DNA from: an uncultured Methylotenera sp.
Lineage (GTDB): Bacteria > Pseudomonadota > Gammaproteobacteria > Burkholderiales > Methylophilaceae
Direction: 5' to 3'
DNA length: 64,000 nt
Assembly (NCBI RefSeq): GCF_946479685.1
Contig: NZ_CAMLGS010000008.1
Location: forward strand, 9,411-73,410
The position numbers were made by a program, and so were the translations under genes. Below are positions 8,723 to 17,576 of this stretch, in pieces (the stretch's first letter is position 1; each line of letters begins with the position of its first letter). Below the pieces are notes generated by a model, which was not told the DNA's origin, searched no databases, and saw only the letters and a program-made list of their open reading frames with translations.

Positions 8723-9955
8723 ATGAAGTGGCCTAGTCTCAACTTACAAATATTATTAGCATCCATCATTGGGGTGGCGTTAGGCTTTTATTTTCAGGCG
8801 TTGGGCACGCAGCATGCGCTGGTAAAAGTGAGTTTGTATAGCGCGGGCTTAGTGGGCGGCTTGTTTATCGATCTGCTCAAAATGATACTAGTGCCCTTAG
8901 TGTTCTGCTCTATTTCAGTAGGCGTCGCCAATCTACGCCAGCATCAGCAAATGCACAAAGTATGGGTGAGTACCATGCTTTATTTTGTGACGACCACGAC
9001 GTTAGCCATCACCTTAGGTTTGCTCGCGGCCAACTATTTCGAACCGGGTAGCGGTATGCATGTGGCAATGTTTCAAGATGCCATGCATGGCTTTGAGGCA
9101 AAGCAACTGCCATTACCTGAGTATTTTGCGCAATTCCTACATAGTTTGTTTGTAAATCCGTTCGCCGCACTAGCGAAAGGGGATGTGCTGGCGCTGGTGA
9201 TGTTTGCCCTTATTTTAGGGGTGGCGCTGGTGGTGGGCGGTGAGCGCTTTAATCAGCTGCGCACACTGTTACAAGAGGCGCTGGACGTGACCATGCTAAT
9301 CGTGAGTTGGGTAATGTACTTGGCGCCGCTGGGCATCATGGCGTTACTGATTAATCTGGTGGCGTTGCAGGATATAGCGATACTGCACACGTTGGCCAAG
9401 TTTGCCGCAGTAGTTGCTGGCATCACTTTGTTGCATGGTGTGGTGGTGCTGCCGCTGCTGTTATATTTAGTCACCGGCAAGTCGCCATTGTGGTTCTTTC
9501 GTGGCAGCCGAGAGGCGCTGGTGACTGCTTTTGCTACCAGCTCCAGCGTGGCCACCCTGCCTGTGACCATGCGCAACACACTGCAGATGCACGTTAAGCC
9601 TGAGATCGCCGGTTTTGTCGTGCCGTTAGGCGCCACCATCAATATGGACGGCACTGCGCTATATGAGGCCATTGCTGCGATCTTTATTGCTAATTTGATG
9701 GGGGTAGAGTTAAGCCTAGTGCAGCAGATGATTGTGTTTTTCACGGCGATGATTGCCGCGATGGGCGCCCCAGGCATACCGAGCGCGGGTATGGTGACGA
9801 TGGTCATGGTGTTGCAGTCTGTGGGGCTGCCTGCCGAGGCAATCGCCATTTTACTGCCGATAGACCGCTTGCTAGATACTGTGCGCACCAGCGTAAATGT
9901 ACAGGGCGATATGATAGGTAGCCTAATAGTGCAGAAGCTAACCGTGGAAAGCTAA
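8723..9955 (+). CDS. Dicarboxylate/amino acid:cation symporter (DAACS family)
   Basis: A 410-residue inner-membrane secondary transporter of the glutamate/C4-dicarboxylate (GltP/DctA) family, taking up acidic amino acids or dicarboxylates with Na+ or H+. The hallmark NMDGT motif starts at residue 307, preceded by PLGATI. The serine-rich hairpin-1 region (FATSSSVATLPVTM) and hairpin-2 (GAPGIPSAGMVTM) flank it; the last substrate helix has DRLLDTVRTSVNV. GltP and DctA cannot be separated by eye. The start is 21 bp after a T-rich hairpin, leaving little room for a promoter. The 3' end lies in a 17-bp tandem duplication. Confidence 0.9.
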   Translation: MKWPSLNLQILLASIIGVALGFYFQALGTQHALVKVSLYSAGLVGGLFIDLLKMILVPLVFCSISVGVANLRQHQQMHKVWVSTMLYFVTTTTLAITLGLLAANYFEPGSGMHVAMFQDAMHGFEAKQLPLPEYFAQFLHSLFVNPFAALAKGDVLALVMFALILGVALVVGGERFNQLRTLLQEALDVTMLIVSWVMYLAPLGIMALLINLVALQDIAILHTLAKFAAVVAGITLLHGVVVLPLLLYLVTGKSPLWFFRGSREALVTAFATSSSVATLPVTMRNTLQMHVKPEIAGFVVPLGATINMDGTALYEAIAAIFIANLMGVELSLVQQMIVFFTAMIAAMGAPGIPSAGMVTMVMVLQSVGLPAEAIAILLPIDRLLDTVRTSVNVQGDMIGSLIVQKLTVES

Positions 9956-9979
9956 CCCTAGAGGAAAGCTAACCCCAGA
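9946..9979 (+). repeat. 2 x 17-bp tandem duplication at the symporter 3' end
   Basis: GGAAAGCTAACCCTAGA (9946-9962) is followed at once by GGAAAGCTAACCCCAGA (9963-9979), one mismatch in 17. The first copy holds the TAA stop of the symporter gene. A shorter TAACCCTAG follows directly. Confidence 0.85.
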
Positions 9980-10012
9980 TAACCCTAGGCAAACCTGATT
10001 CGGCACTAGTTT

Positions 10013-10035
10013 AACTACTGCTTCGGTAGGTAGTT
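10013..10035. other. Inverted repeat at a convergent junction
   Basis: AACTAC (10013-10018) and GTAGTT (10030-10035), with an inner CTACTG/CGGTAG pairing, lie between the symporter and RND genes. No U-tract follows on either strand. It is a possible weak terminator. Confidence 0.4.
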
Positions 10036-10094
10036 GCTTAAATTCAGCATCTACCTTTGTTGCTGTTGGCTACTTGTCCTAGCAAGCTGTATGT

Positions 10095-13000
10095 CTAAAG
10101 ATATGGCTCCGGATGGTAACGATGCGCATGTAAGCGACTAACCCAGCCAATCAGCAATGAGTAAGCAGCCGGTACCACGACCAGCGTTAGCAGGGTAGAG
10201 GAAACCATACCACCGATAATTGCCACAGATAATGGTTTATTGGTTTCAGAGCCAGCACCCAAACCAATTGCTGCAGGTAGTAGCGCCAGAATAATGGTTA
10301 GCGAGGTCATTAGTACAGGGCGTAAACGCACTGGGCAAGCCTCTTGTAGGGCGGCATTGATATGCGTGGTATTAATCACAGTACCGCTTTCCCTGACTTT
10401 ATCTAACAGTTGATTGGTTAAATCCACCAGCAGAATCGAGTTCTTTGCTACCAGGCCTATCAGCAGCACCAAGCCAATCATGGAGTACATGTTGAGGCTG
10501 TCTCCTGAAATCAGCAGTGCAATCAGCCCGCCGATAATGGCCAATGGCTGTGCCAGCATGACTAGTAGCGGCTGCAGGAAGGAGTTGAATTGGCTGGCTA
10601 GCACCATGTACAGCAGCAAAAACGCGAGTAAAAATACAAACTGTATATTCTTCATGGTTTTGCCAAACTCTTCGGCCTGGCCTGTGAGCCTGAGTGTGAA
10701 CTCGGGCGGTACGATTTTAGCTGCAGTGTCTTTGACCAAATCTACGGCCTCACCTAGTGGCATATTGGGGTTGGCATAAAAGTTAACGGCATACTGTAAA
10801 TCGTAGCGACCGATTACGGCAGGCCCTAGCTCCTGATTAAAGCTTGCAACAGCATCCAAACGTACCAGCTCACCATTGTCGCTGCGCAGGTAGATTTTGC
10901 TTAAATCCTGCACGTTATTTAAATCACCTTCAGCGGCTTTAATGCGTATATCGTAACGCTGTCCGTCACCTGTGGCGTCATTGTATTTTGCAACATTAAT
11001 GCCGCCGGCATACAGGCTAATGGCCGTGGCAATCTCTTGTGCATTCAAGCCTAAGGTGGCGGCACGTGCGCGGTCAATATCAACCTTGAGCTGCGGTAAA
11101 TCAAGCTGCACGTCCACATCTACCTTACCCATTGCTGAGTTGTTGGCTAGTGTTTGCTGCAATTGTTTAGAAATGCTGCCTAATTCTTGCAGGTTGTTGC
11201 CAATTAAATTGAACTGTAGTTTTTCTGAGCGCTGTCCGCGCACTACCGATGGCGGTGCCGGCATGGCGCGCGCACCAGGAATTTGGTCCAGTTCTTTTTT
11301 TAGCTCTTTGATTAAGGCTTGCTGGCTCTTGGCACGCTGCTCTTTGGGCTTGAGCCTAACGTTCACACGCCCCTCATTCACTTGTCCGCGTGAGCCTGTG
11401 CCTATGGTAGAAAAGTAGCTATCTACTTCGGTGGTGTGTTTGTTTAGTATGCTTTCTACCATCTGCAACCTAGAGTCAGTGTAGTCCAAGCTAGAGCCTA
11501 ATGGTGTTTTCAGGCTAATGCTAAAGCTGCTCTCGTCTGATTCCGGCACAAAGTCTTTTTCTACATATTTGAGAGTGAGGTAGCCGGATGCCGCTACAAA
11601 GATGGCGGTAAAAATCAGCACAAAAACGCGATGCTTTAGGGTGAGGTTTAATAGTTTTTTATACTGCGTATCCAGATAGTCTAAGCCTTGCCCGGTGAGC
11701 CGATATAAGGCGTTTTCTTTGTGCGTTACGCTTAAGTAGCGCGAGCACAGCATAGGGGTGAGCGTCAGCGATACAAATAGCGAAACCAGTACGCCAAAGG
11801 TGACGACTACGGCAAACGACTTGAAGAACATGCCGATGACGCCGTTCATAAAAATCACCGGTGCAAAGATACACACCAACGACAGTGATGACGCTAGTAC
11901 GGCAAACACTACTTCGTTGCTGCCATGCTTGGTGGCTTGGGAGCGGAATAATGCAACTTTGCTCGGATTTTTGAGATCGGCTGCGCTTAGCGCCTCGCCT
12001 ACCTCGCCTGACATATGGCGCAAAATACTTTCTCGCACCACAATCGCATCATCCACCACCACGCCGATAAGTAATAACAGTGCGAGCAAAGTCATGCTGT
12101 TGAAGGTATAACCGGCAAAATACATGACGGCAATCGCGCCCAGCAGCGATACCGGAATCTCCAGGCAAATCATCAGGGTGGAGCTGAACGAGCGCATAAA
12201 AATCAGCACAATCAAGGCCGCAAACAAGGTGCCTTCTACCAAGTGTTCTTTCAGGGATGCCACTAGCTGATTAATGAAAATAGAGTCATTGGTTGAAATC
12301 TCCAGACTAAGCCCGGGCGGCAGATTGGGGCGTATGTCCTGCTCTAATCTGCGCTCTACTTCTTTGATGATTTCTACGGTATTGGCATTGGCGATTTTAA
12401 CCATACCCAAACCTACGGTTGGCTTGCCGTTGTAGCGTGCGATTTGCCGGTTGTCGGTCAGGCCGTCTTCTATGCTGGCTACATCGCTGAGCCGGATGGG
12501 GACGCCATCCTTAGTGCTCACAATTAATGCGGACAGTTCTTTAATGTCATGAAATTCCAGGTCTAGCTTTAATAATTGCTCAGCTTTCGCGCTGACCAAA
12601 AAACCACCCGGCAACTGTATATGCTCGCGGTTAAAGGCATCCACCAAGTCATTGGCGCTCAGCTTGTACGCGGCCATGCGCTCCGGACTGATATTGACAC
12701 GTATCACACGGTCACGACGACCACCGATGGACACTTCACCTACGCCGTTAATCGTTTCAAACTTCTTCTTTAATACGTTATTGGCGTAAAGGTTGAGCTG
12801 CTGTATGGTGCGGTCACCGCTCAATGCCAGCCAAATCACAGCGGAGGCATTGGTGTCCACTTTCTGGATGGTAGGCGGGTCGGTATCTACTGGTAGACGG
12901 CGCAACACCTGATTTACCTTGGCCTGCACCTCGTTATAGGCTACGTCGATATTTTTATCTAAACCAAAAGTAATGCTGATGCTGGAAACGCCAGGCGAGG

Positions 13001-13250
13001 ATGACGACTGTATATGTTCAATACCCGGTGTGGTGTTGATGGCGGACTCAATGACGCTGGTGATGCTGGTGTCCACCACATCTGGATTGGCGCCACGCAA
13101 AGTGGTGTTGACCATAATCACCGGGAAGTCGATGGCGGGCAGGCGATCTACCCCGATACGGTTGTAAGCGATAAGGCCAAACAGCACGATGACGCCAGAC
13201 AGCATCCAGGCCAGTACATGGCGTTTAATTGAGAGTTCAGGTAGCGTCAT
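10095..13250 (-). CDS. RND-family efflux transporter permease
   Basis: A 1051-residue inner-membrane proton-driven efflux pump of the HAE1/AcrB-like RND family. It has the expected two-fold layout of one helix, a large periplasmic loop and six helices in each half. The proton-relay aspartates are D400 and D401 in GVVVDDAIVVRE, and the matching lysine is in VAKNSILLVDL. Porter-domain residues such as PAIDFPVIMVNT near residue 38 resemble MdtB/MdtC-like or TriC-like pumps. It starts 12 bp after the adaptor stop, so the two form an operon. There is no outer-membrane channel gene alongside, so a TolC-type partner must be encoded elsewhere. Substrate unknown. Confidence 0.93.
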   Translation of the reverse strand: MTLPELSIKRHVLAWMLSGVIVLFGLIAYNRIGVDRLPAIDFPVIMVNTTLRGANPDVVDTSITSVIESAINTTPGIEHIQSSSSPGVSSISITFGLDKNIDVAYNEVQAKVNQVLRRLPVDTDPPTIQKVDTNASAVIWLALSGDRTIQQLNLYANNVLKKKFETINGVGEVSIGGRRDRVIRVNISPERMAAYKLSANDLVDAFNREHIQLPGGFLVSAKAEQLLKLDLEFHDIKELSALIVSTKDGVPIRLSDVASIEDGLTDNRQIARYNGKPTVGLGMVKIANANTVEIIKEVERRLEQDIRPNLPPGLSLEISTNDSIFINQLVASLKEHLVEGTLFAALIVLIFMRSFSSTLMICLEIPVSLLGAIAVMYFAGYTFNSMTLLALLLLIGVVVDDAIVVRESILRHMSGEVGEALSAADLKNPSKVALFRSQATKHGSNEVVFAVLASSLSLVCIFAPVIFMNGVIGMFFKSFAVVVTFGVLVSLFVSLTLTPMLCSRYLSVTHKENALYRLTGQGLDYLDTQYKKLLNLTLKHRVFVLIFTAIFVAASGYLTLKYVEKDFVPESDESSFSISLKTPLGSSLDYTDSRLQMVESILNKHTTEVDSYFSTIGTGSRGQVNEGRVNVRLKPKEQRAKSQQALIKELKKELDQIPGARAMPAPPSVVRGQRSEKLQFNLIGNNLQELGSISKQLQQTLANNSAMGKVDVDVQLDLPQLKVDIDRARAATLGLNAQEIATAISLYAGGINVAKYNDATGDGQRYDIRIKAAEGDLNNVQDLSKIYLRSDNGELVRLDAVASFNQELGPAVIGRYDLQYAVNFYANPNMPLGEAVDLVKDTAAKIVPPEFTLRLTGQAEEFGKTMKNIQFVFLLAFLLLYMVLASQFNSFLQPLLVMLAQPLAIIGGLIALLISGDSLNMYSMIGLVLLIGLVAKNSILLVDLTNQLLDKVRESGTVINTTHINAALQEACPVRLRPVLMTSLTIILALLPAAIGLGAGSETNKPLSVAIIGGMVSSTLLTLVVVPAAYSLLIGWVSRLHAHRYHPEPYL

Positions 13251-13262
13251 GAGGTAATGGGG

Positions 13263-14408
13263 TTATGGTTTGGCGGATTTATCGGCAATTTTGATTGGTG
13301 CTTTGTCGGTGAGAAAGCCTGCGCCGTCCACCACTACGGCATCGTTTGCATGCAGGCCGCTGGTGATTTCAATCAGCCCATTTTGGCGTGCGCCGGTGGT
13401 GACGATGGCTTGCTGAACTTGTTTATCTTTAATTTGCGCATCTTTAATTTGTGCATCTTTAATTTGTGCATCCTTCACCACATAAACTACTTGCCCGGCT
13501 GGACGCAGTACCACACTTTGTTCCGGTACCATCATGGCCGCAGCGCGCTCAGCTATAATCACACTGGCATTGACGCTGGCACCAGCCTGCCATCCCGCGA
13601 CGTTTTTTACATCGGCAATCACAATAATGCTGCGATTAGTGGCTGTAATCAATGGTTTTAACTCGCGGATCACTGTTTCAATCGGGGTGTTGCTGGTCGG
13701 GGTGGTGAGGCGTAATTTTAAGCCAGCTTTGAGTTGAGCACCTACCCGTTCCGGGAACGGGATGTAAGCACGCAGCAGTTTGTTGGATACGATTTGGACG
13801 ATAGGGTCGCCCACTTTTACGTATTCACCGGTGTCTACGATTTTCTTTTCTACTACGCCGTCGGTCGGCGCAAAAACTCTGGTTTTGCCTGTGCTGTTGC
13901 GTATGGTATTGACTCGCGCTTTGGCTGCGGCTAATTGCTCTTTTAATGCTTTTTGATCAGCCAAGCTGGTGTCCACTGCATTTTGCGAGATGAATTTTTT
14001 ATCAACTAAAGCCTGGTTTCTGGCAACGGTTTTCTCCTGATTCGTCAGCAGTGCATCAATGCGTGCTACTTCAGCCTGTGCTTCCCGCTCTTGCAAGTTG
14101 AAATCAGTGGGATCCAAGCTGGCAATTAGCTGGCCTTGTTTTACCGTATCACCAGGGCTGACATAAACCTTGATGATGCGTGCAGCCACTTCAGCCGTAA
14201 GTGTCGGGTCGATCAAGCCTTCCAGTGAGCCTATGCCGTCCTCGGTCATTTCTACTGGTGTGTTCTGCACCGTGGTTACGGTGACTAGTGTGGGTTTAGG
14301 GCCGTTTTTCGTGTCCTGCGGCTTATTAGCGTTGTCATCTTTTGCACCGCAGGCAAATAGCATGCTGGTGAGCAGCGTTAATACTGTCAGGCTAAAAAAT
14401 CTTTGCAT
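13263..14408 (-). CDS. RND efflux periplasmic adaptor lipoprotein
   Basis: A 381-residue membrane-fusion protein linking the RND pump to an outer-membrane channel. The signal peptide ends in a lipobox, LFAC, with C20 as the lipidated cysteine. Next come a barrel/lipoyl region (IKVYVSPGDTVKQGQLIASL), a coiled-coil hairpin (LLTNQEKTVARNQALV) and the second lipoyl half (IRNSTGKTRVFAPTDGVV). Near the C-terminus an oddity stands out: AQIKD is repeated three times, encoded by an exact 15-bp tandem repeat inside the membrane-proximal domain. It lies directly upstream of the pump gene. Confidence 0.92.
   Translation of the reverse strand: MQRFFSLTVLTLLTSMLFACGAKDDNANKPQDTKNGPKPTLVTVTTVQNTPVEMTEDGIGSLEGLIDPTLTAEVAARIIKVYVSPGDTVKQGQLIASLDPTDFNLQEREAQAEVARIDALLTNQEKTVARNQALVDKKFISQNAVDTSLADQKALKEQLAAAKARVNTIRNSTGKTRVFAPTDGVVEKKIVDTGEYVKVGDPIVQIVSNKLLRAYIPFPERVGAQLKAGLKLRLTTPTSNTPIETVIRELKPLITATNRSIIVIADVKNVAGWQAGASVNASVIIAERAAAMMVPEQSVVLRPAGQVVYVVKDAQIKDAQIKDAQIKDKQVQQAIVTTGARQNGLIEITSGLHANDAVVVDGAGFLTDKAPIKIADKSAKP
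13425..13469 (-). repeat. 3 x 15-bp in-frame tandem repeat inside the adaptor gene
   Basis: Three consecutive units ATCTTTAATTTGYGC (13425-13439, 13440-13454, 13455-13469, plus strand), differing only at the Y position, encode AQIKD three times. A partial fourth copy follows at 13470. Because the period is a multiple of three, copy-number change would keep the frame. Confidence 0.92.
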
Positions 14409-14421
14409 AAATGGGTAGTGA

Positions 14422-14967
14422 TTAATGGTGATGATGGGTTAATTTTTGCCAGTCAAAATAAGGACCTGGGTCGGTCTTTCGGTCTGGCGCAATGTCTGAA
14501 TGCCCTACTATAGCTTGAATCGGATAGTTGTGCTTGAGGCTAGCCACTAATTTATTAAGGGTGTCGTACTGTGGCGCTTCAAACGCCTCAAAGTCGGAGC
14601 CTTCAAGTTCTATTCCGACTGAAAAATCATTGCAGCGCTCACGTGTTTGCCAGTTAGATTTGCCAGCATGCCAAGCTCTCTTGAGGCAAGAGACAAACTG
14701 GATCAATGTGCCGTCACGCCTGATTAAGAAATGTGCGGAAACTTGGTAGGTGTGAATCGTCGCGTAGTATGGGTGTTCATCGGGGTTGAGCTGGTTGGTG
14801 AACAGTTCAATAATACCATTGCCGCCATATTGGCTGGGCGGTAGGCTGATGTTATGAATCACGATTAAACTGATTTCATGGTCAGGGCGCGCATCGAAAT
14901 TGGGCGATGCAATCTGCTGCGCCTGCGTTACAAAACCATCATTATTTATCGCGTAATTTTCCATCAT
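14422..14967 (-). CDS. ampD: 1,6-anhydro-N-acetylmuramyl-L-alanine amidase AmpD
   Basis: AmpD is the cytosolic zinc amidase that removes the stem peptide from anhydromuropeptides during peptidoglycan recycling, and in many bacteria it sets the inducer level for beta-lactamase. At 181 residues it matches the family. Zinc ligands fit H38 (LIVIHNISLPP), H156 (VGHSDIAPDRKTDPGP) and D166, with K164 as catalytic lysine. There is no signal peptide, as expected for the cytosolic form. The last four residues are all His, an unusual tail. It sits 13 bp upstream of the adaptor gene on the same strand. Confidence 0.95.
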   Translation of the reverse strand: MMENYAINNDGFVTQAQQIASPNFDARPDHEISLIVIHNISLPPSQYGGNGIIELFTNQLNPDEHPYYATIHTYQVSAHFLIRRDGTLIQFVSCLKRAWHAGKSNWQTRERCNDFSVGIELEGSDFEAFEAPQYDTLNKLVASLKHNYPIQAIVGHSDIAPDRKTDPGPYFDWQKLTHHHH

Positions 14968-15018
14968 TGCTAATTTTATGCTGAGTTCAGTTTAAAATGC
15001 CAACATTAATGATGTAAT

Positions 15019-15066
15019 GCTTGAAATATAAGGCGCTTGAAATAAAAAAGGCGTTGAAATAAAAAG
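15019..15066 (+). repeat. Three imperfect A-rich repeats supplying the exchanger ribosome site
   Basis: Units GCTTGAAATATAAG, GCGCTTGAAATAAAAAAG and GCGTTGAAATAAAAAG follow one another from 15019 to 15066. The last leads directly into the AAGGAAAA in front of the ATG at 15076. Lengths vary by runs of A. Confidence 0.7.
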
Positions 15067-15075
15067 GAAAATTAA

Positions 15076-16077
15076 ATGGTATTTTTAGAATTGTTACTGA
15101 TGCTAGTCGTGATTTTAATCGCGGCCGAGGTGTTTACCAATGCGCTGGAGCATTTGGGCGAAAAACTAGGCATCTCCGAAGGGGTGACCGGCTCTCTATT
15201 TGCAGCCGTGGGCACTGCACTGCCGGAAACCTCTGTCCCTTTGCTGGCACTGTTGGCCGGCACGCAAAATGCGGTGACCAATGAAGAGATCGGTGTTGGG
15301 GCTATTTTGGGTGCGCCACTGATGTTGGCTACACTTTCTATCTGTTTGATGGCGGTATCGGTTTGGCGCAGTCGAGGCATCAACGGCCATCTACGCCCTG
15401 AGCGCACCGGTCTGGCGCGTGATCTGAGCTTCTTTATTGCTGCATTTAGCTTTGCTGCAATCGCGATGTTTGTACCGCATAGCTTAAGCGCAGTACGTTA
15501 TGGCCTAGGTTTTTCTATGGTCATGATTTATTTCGTTTACGTAATGCTCACCTTGCGTGCATCAAAAGCGCTGGTGGAAGATGGTCATGCAACAGAAGCT
15601 GGCGGCGACATGTTTATATGCAAGCTTGGCCTGCCAAATAATATGCTGGTTATTTTTGTGCAGTTGTTCTTGGGCTTGGCACTACTGGTTGGTGGCGCAA
15701 AAGGCTTTATCAACGGTGTAGAAGAGGCTTCGCATTTACTGGGTATTTCTGCCCTGTTGCTGTCACTGTTAATTATTCCTATTGCCACCGAATTGCCGGA
15801 AAAAGTGAATAGTATTTTATGGATACGTAAAGGTAAGGATACGCTGGCGTTTGGTAATATTACCGGTGCCATGGTGTTCCAAGGTACGTTGTTGCCGGCG
15901 ATTGGTATCATGCTCACGCCGTGGGAGCCGCGCCGTGAAGTGTTACTCGGTATCGTATTAACGCTAGTGGCGTCTATTTGGCTGCGCTATCTGGTGCAAA
16001 AAGGTGGTCTGCGCGTTTGGCATCTGCTGGTGAATGGTGCGATTTATGTAACTTACCTATGCCTAGTTCTTGCCTAG
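15076..16077 (+). CDS. Sodium/calcium exchanger family membrane protein
   Basis: A 333-residue inner-membrane cation exchanger of the CaCA superfamily, with about ten hydrophobic helices in two inverted halves. The first alpha repeat contains GTALPETSVPLLALLAG and the second IATELPEKVNSILWIRKG, each with the Pro-Glu pair that binds the cation. FGNITGAMVFQGTLLPA is the second-half helix typical of YrbG-like proteins. The cation could be Ca2+ or Na+; this cannot be told from sequence. It is divergent from ampD and starts right after a set of A-rich tandem repeats. Confidence 0.88.
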   Translation: MVFLELLLMLVVILIAAEVFTNALEHLGEKLGISEGVTGSLFAAVGTALPETSVPLLALLAGTQNAVTNEEIGVGAILGAPLMLATLSICLMAVSVWRSRGINGHLRPERTGLARDLSFFIAAFSFAAIAMFVPHSLSAVRYGLGFSMVMIYFVYVMLTLRASKALVEDGHATEAGGDMFICKLGLPNNMLVIFVQLFLGLALLVGGAKGFINGVEEASHLLGISALLLSLLIIPIATELPEKVNSILWIRKGKDTLAFGNITGAMVFQGTLLPAIGIMLTPWEPRREVLLGIVLTLVASIWLRYLVQKGGLRVWHLLVNGAIYVTYLCLVLA

Positions 16078-16089
16078 GCTAGACCTGTG

Positions 16090-16122
16090 GCTGCTGTGCT
16101 GGTTGAGGTGCAGCAGCTTTCT
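16090..16122. terminator. Hairpin between the exchanger and pilR
   Basis: GCTGCTG (16090-16096) and CAGCAGC (16111-16117) can form a 7-bp stem with possible wobble extension, followed by TTTCT. It is a plausible but weak terminator for the plus-strand gene. Confidence 0.5.
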
Positions 16123-16168
16123 ATACAGCACAACTTGATTTAGCCCTCTCTCGTTAGTTTTCTTTCCG

Positions 16169-17560
16169 TCAGCTCTCTTCGGTATCTGTTTCTAAATCAG
16201 TCTCTTTGGATAGACCAAGTTTGGCTAGTCTGTAGCGTAAGGTGCGGAACGTTACCCCAAGTAACTTTGCTGCGGCGGTTTTGTTCTGATTCGTTTTATC
16301 CAGGGCCTGGATAATGGCCTTTTTCTCTATTTCTTCCAGATAGTCCGTCAGGTTAATTTCACTGCTATGGCTGCTGCCAAACATTGGGTTGGCGCTCGCT
16401 TGCGGTACCTCAGCGCTGCCTTCCGTCAGTACGTCGTCCACCACGATGGTTTGGCCGTCACATAGGGCTAAAGCGCGCTCCAGCATATTCTCTAGCTCAC
16501 GCACATTGCCGGGGAATGCCAGGCTGGCAATGTGGGCCTGGGCTTGGGCATCGATTTTAGGCGTTGCAATATGCTGTGCCTGGCACAGTTTATTCAGCAG
16601 CATTTCGGTGAGCAGGGGAATGTCCGCTGGTCGGTTGCGCAGCGCCGGCATCTTGAGCTGAATCACATTCAGGCGGTAGTACAGGTCTTTTCTAAATTGG
16701 CCTGCATCCATCATTTCGGTTAAGTTTTTGTGTGTAGCACTAATGATGCGCACGTCTACCGCGTCTTCGTTAGTGCCGCCCACCATACGCACTTTCTTTT
16801 CCTGAATCGCACGCAGCAGCTTTACCTGCATCGCCAGCGGTAAATCCGCTACTTCATCTAAAAACAGGGTGCCGCCACTAGCAGCCTGAAATAAGCCCTC
16901 TTTATCTTGATTGGCACCGGTGAACGCACCCTTTTTATAGCCAAAAAATTCACTTTCCATCAGGTTTTCAGGAATCGCGCCGCAGTTTACGGCGATAAAA
17001 GCACCGTCGGCACGTGAGCTATTCTGGTGGATAAGTTTTGCCGCTAGCTCTTTGCCGCTGCCGGATTCACCACTGATATAGACTGGCGCCTGGCTGCGCG
17101 AGACTTTGGCAATCATGGTGCGCACATACTGAATCGGCTCAGAGTTGCCTATCATGTCCAGGGTATTGGGCTTGCTTTGGCTGGATCTGGCGCTGAGTTT
17201 AAGTGCAGACTCAATCACGGGACGTAATTGTTTGAGTGAGATGGGCTTGGCCAGGTAGTCAAATGCCCCGGCTTTGAGTGCACATACTGCGTTGTCGGCG
17301 CTGGCGTGTGCTGTGATAACGGCGACCGGCAGGCCGAAGTGGAATTCATTGATATAGTTAACTAAGTCCAGACCAGTGCCGTTGGGCATTTGCATGTCGG
17401 TGAGGCATAGCGCATAAGTGCGCAATTTGAGCATGGCTTTGGCCTCTTCCACGCTGCTCGCGCTATAAGTCTCAACATCCATGCGCTCTAGCGTCATCGC
17501 TAGCAGTTCGCGGATATCGGTTTCATCGTCCACAATTAAGCAGCTAGGTCTTTGTTGCAT
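16169..17560 (-). CDS. pilR: Sigma-54-dependent response regulator PilR
   Basis: PilR is an NtrC-type activator which, when phosphorylated by PilS, drives sigma-54 transcription of type IV pilin genes. Domains: receiver 1-120 with phospho-acceptor D55 in LCLTDMQMPNG; AAA+ ATPase with Walker A GESGSGKE (164-171), the sigma-54 contact loop GAFTGA (211-216) and Walker B GTLFLDEVADL. The Fis-type helix-turn-helix at the end reads NKTAAAKLLGVTFRTLRYRL. All key residues are intact, unlike NtrX in this window. It starts 16 bp after the pilS stop. Confidence 0.93.
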   Translation of the reverse strand: MQQRPSCLIVDDETDIRELLAMTLERMDVETYSASSVEEAKAMLKLRTYALCLTDMQMPNGTGLDLVNYINEFHFGLPVAVITAHASADNAVCALKAGAFDYLAKPISLKQLRPVIESALKLSARSSQSKPNTLDMIGNSEPIQYVRTMIAKVSRSQAPVYISGESGSGKELAAKLIHQNSSRADGAFIAVNCGAIPENLMESEFFGYKKGAFTGANQDKEGLFQAASGGTLFLDEVADLPLAMQVKLLRAIQEKKVRMVGGTNEDAVDVRIISATHKNLTEMMDAGQFRKDLYYRLNVIQLKMPALRNRPADIPLLTEMLLNKLCQAQHIATPKIDAQAQAHIASLAFPGNVRELENMLERALALCDGQTIVVDDVLTEGSAEVPQASANPMFGSSHSSEINLTDYLEEIEKKAIIQALDKTNQNKTAAAKLLGVTFRTLRYRLAKLGLSKETDLETDTEES

Positions 17561-17576
17561 ACTAAAAATATGGCCC

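Noticed and set aside
10414..12111. Several plus-strand frames of 110-150 codons inside the RND gene
   Set aside because: They lie antisense to a fully conserved 1051-residue pump, show no family features and have composition expected of shadow frames.
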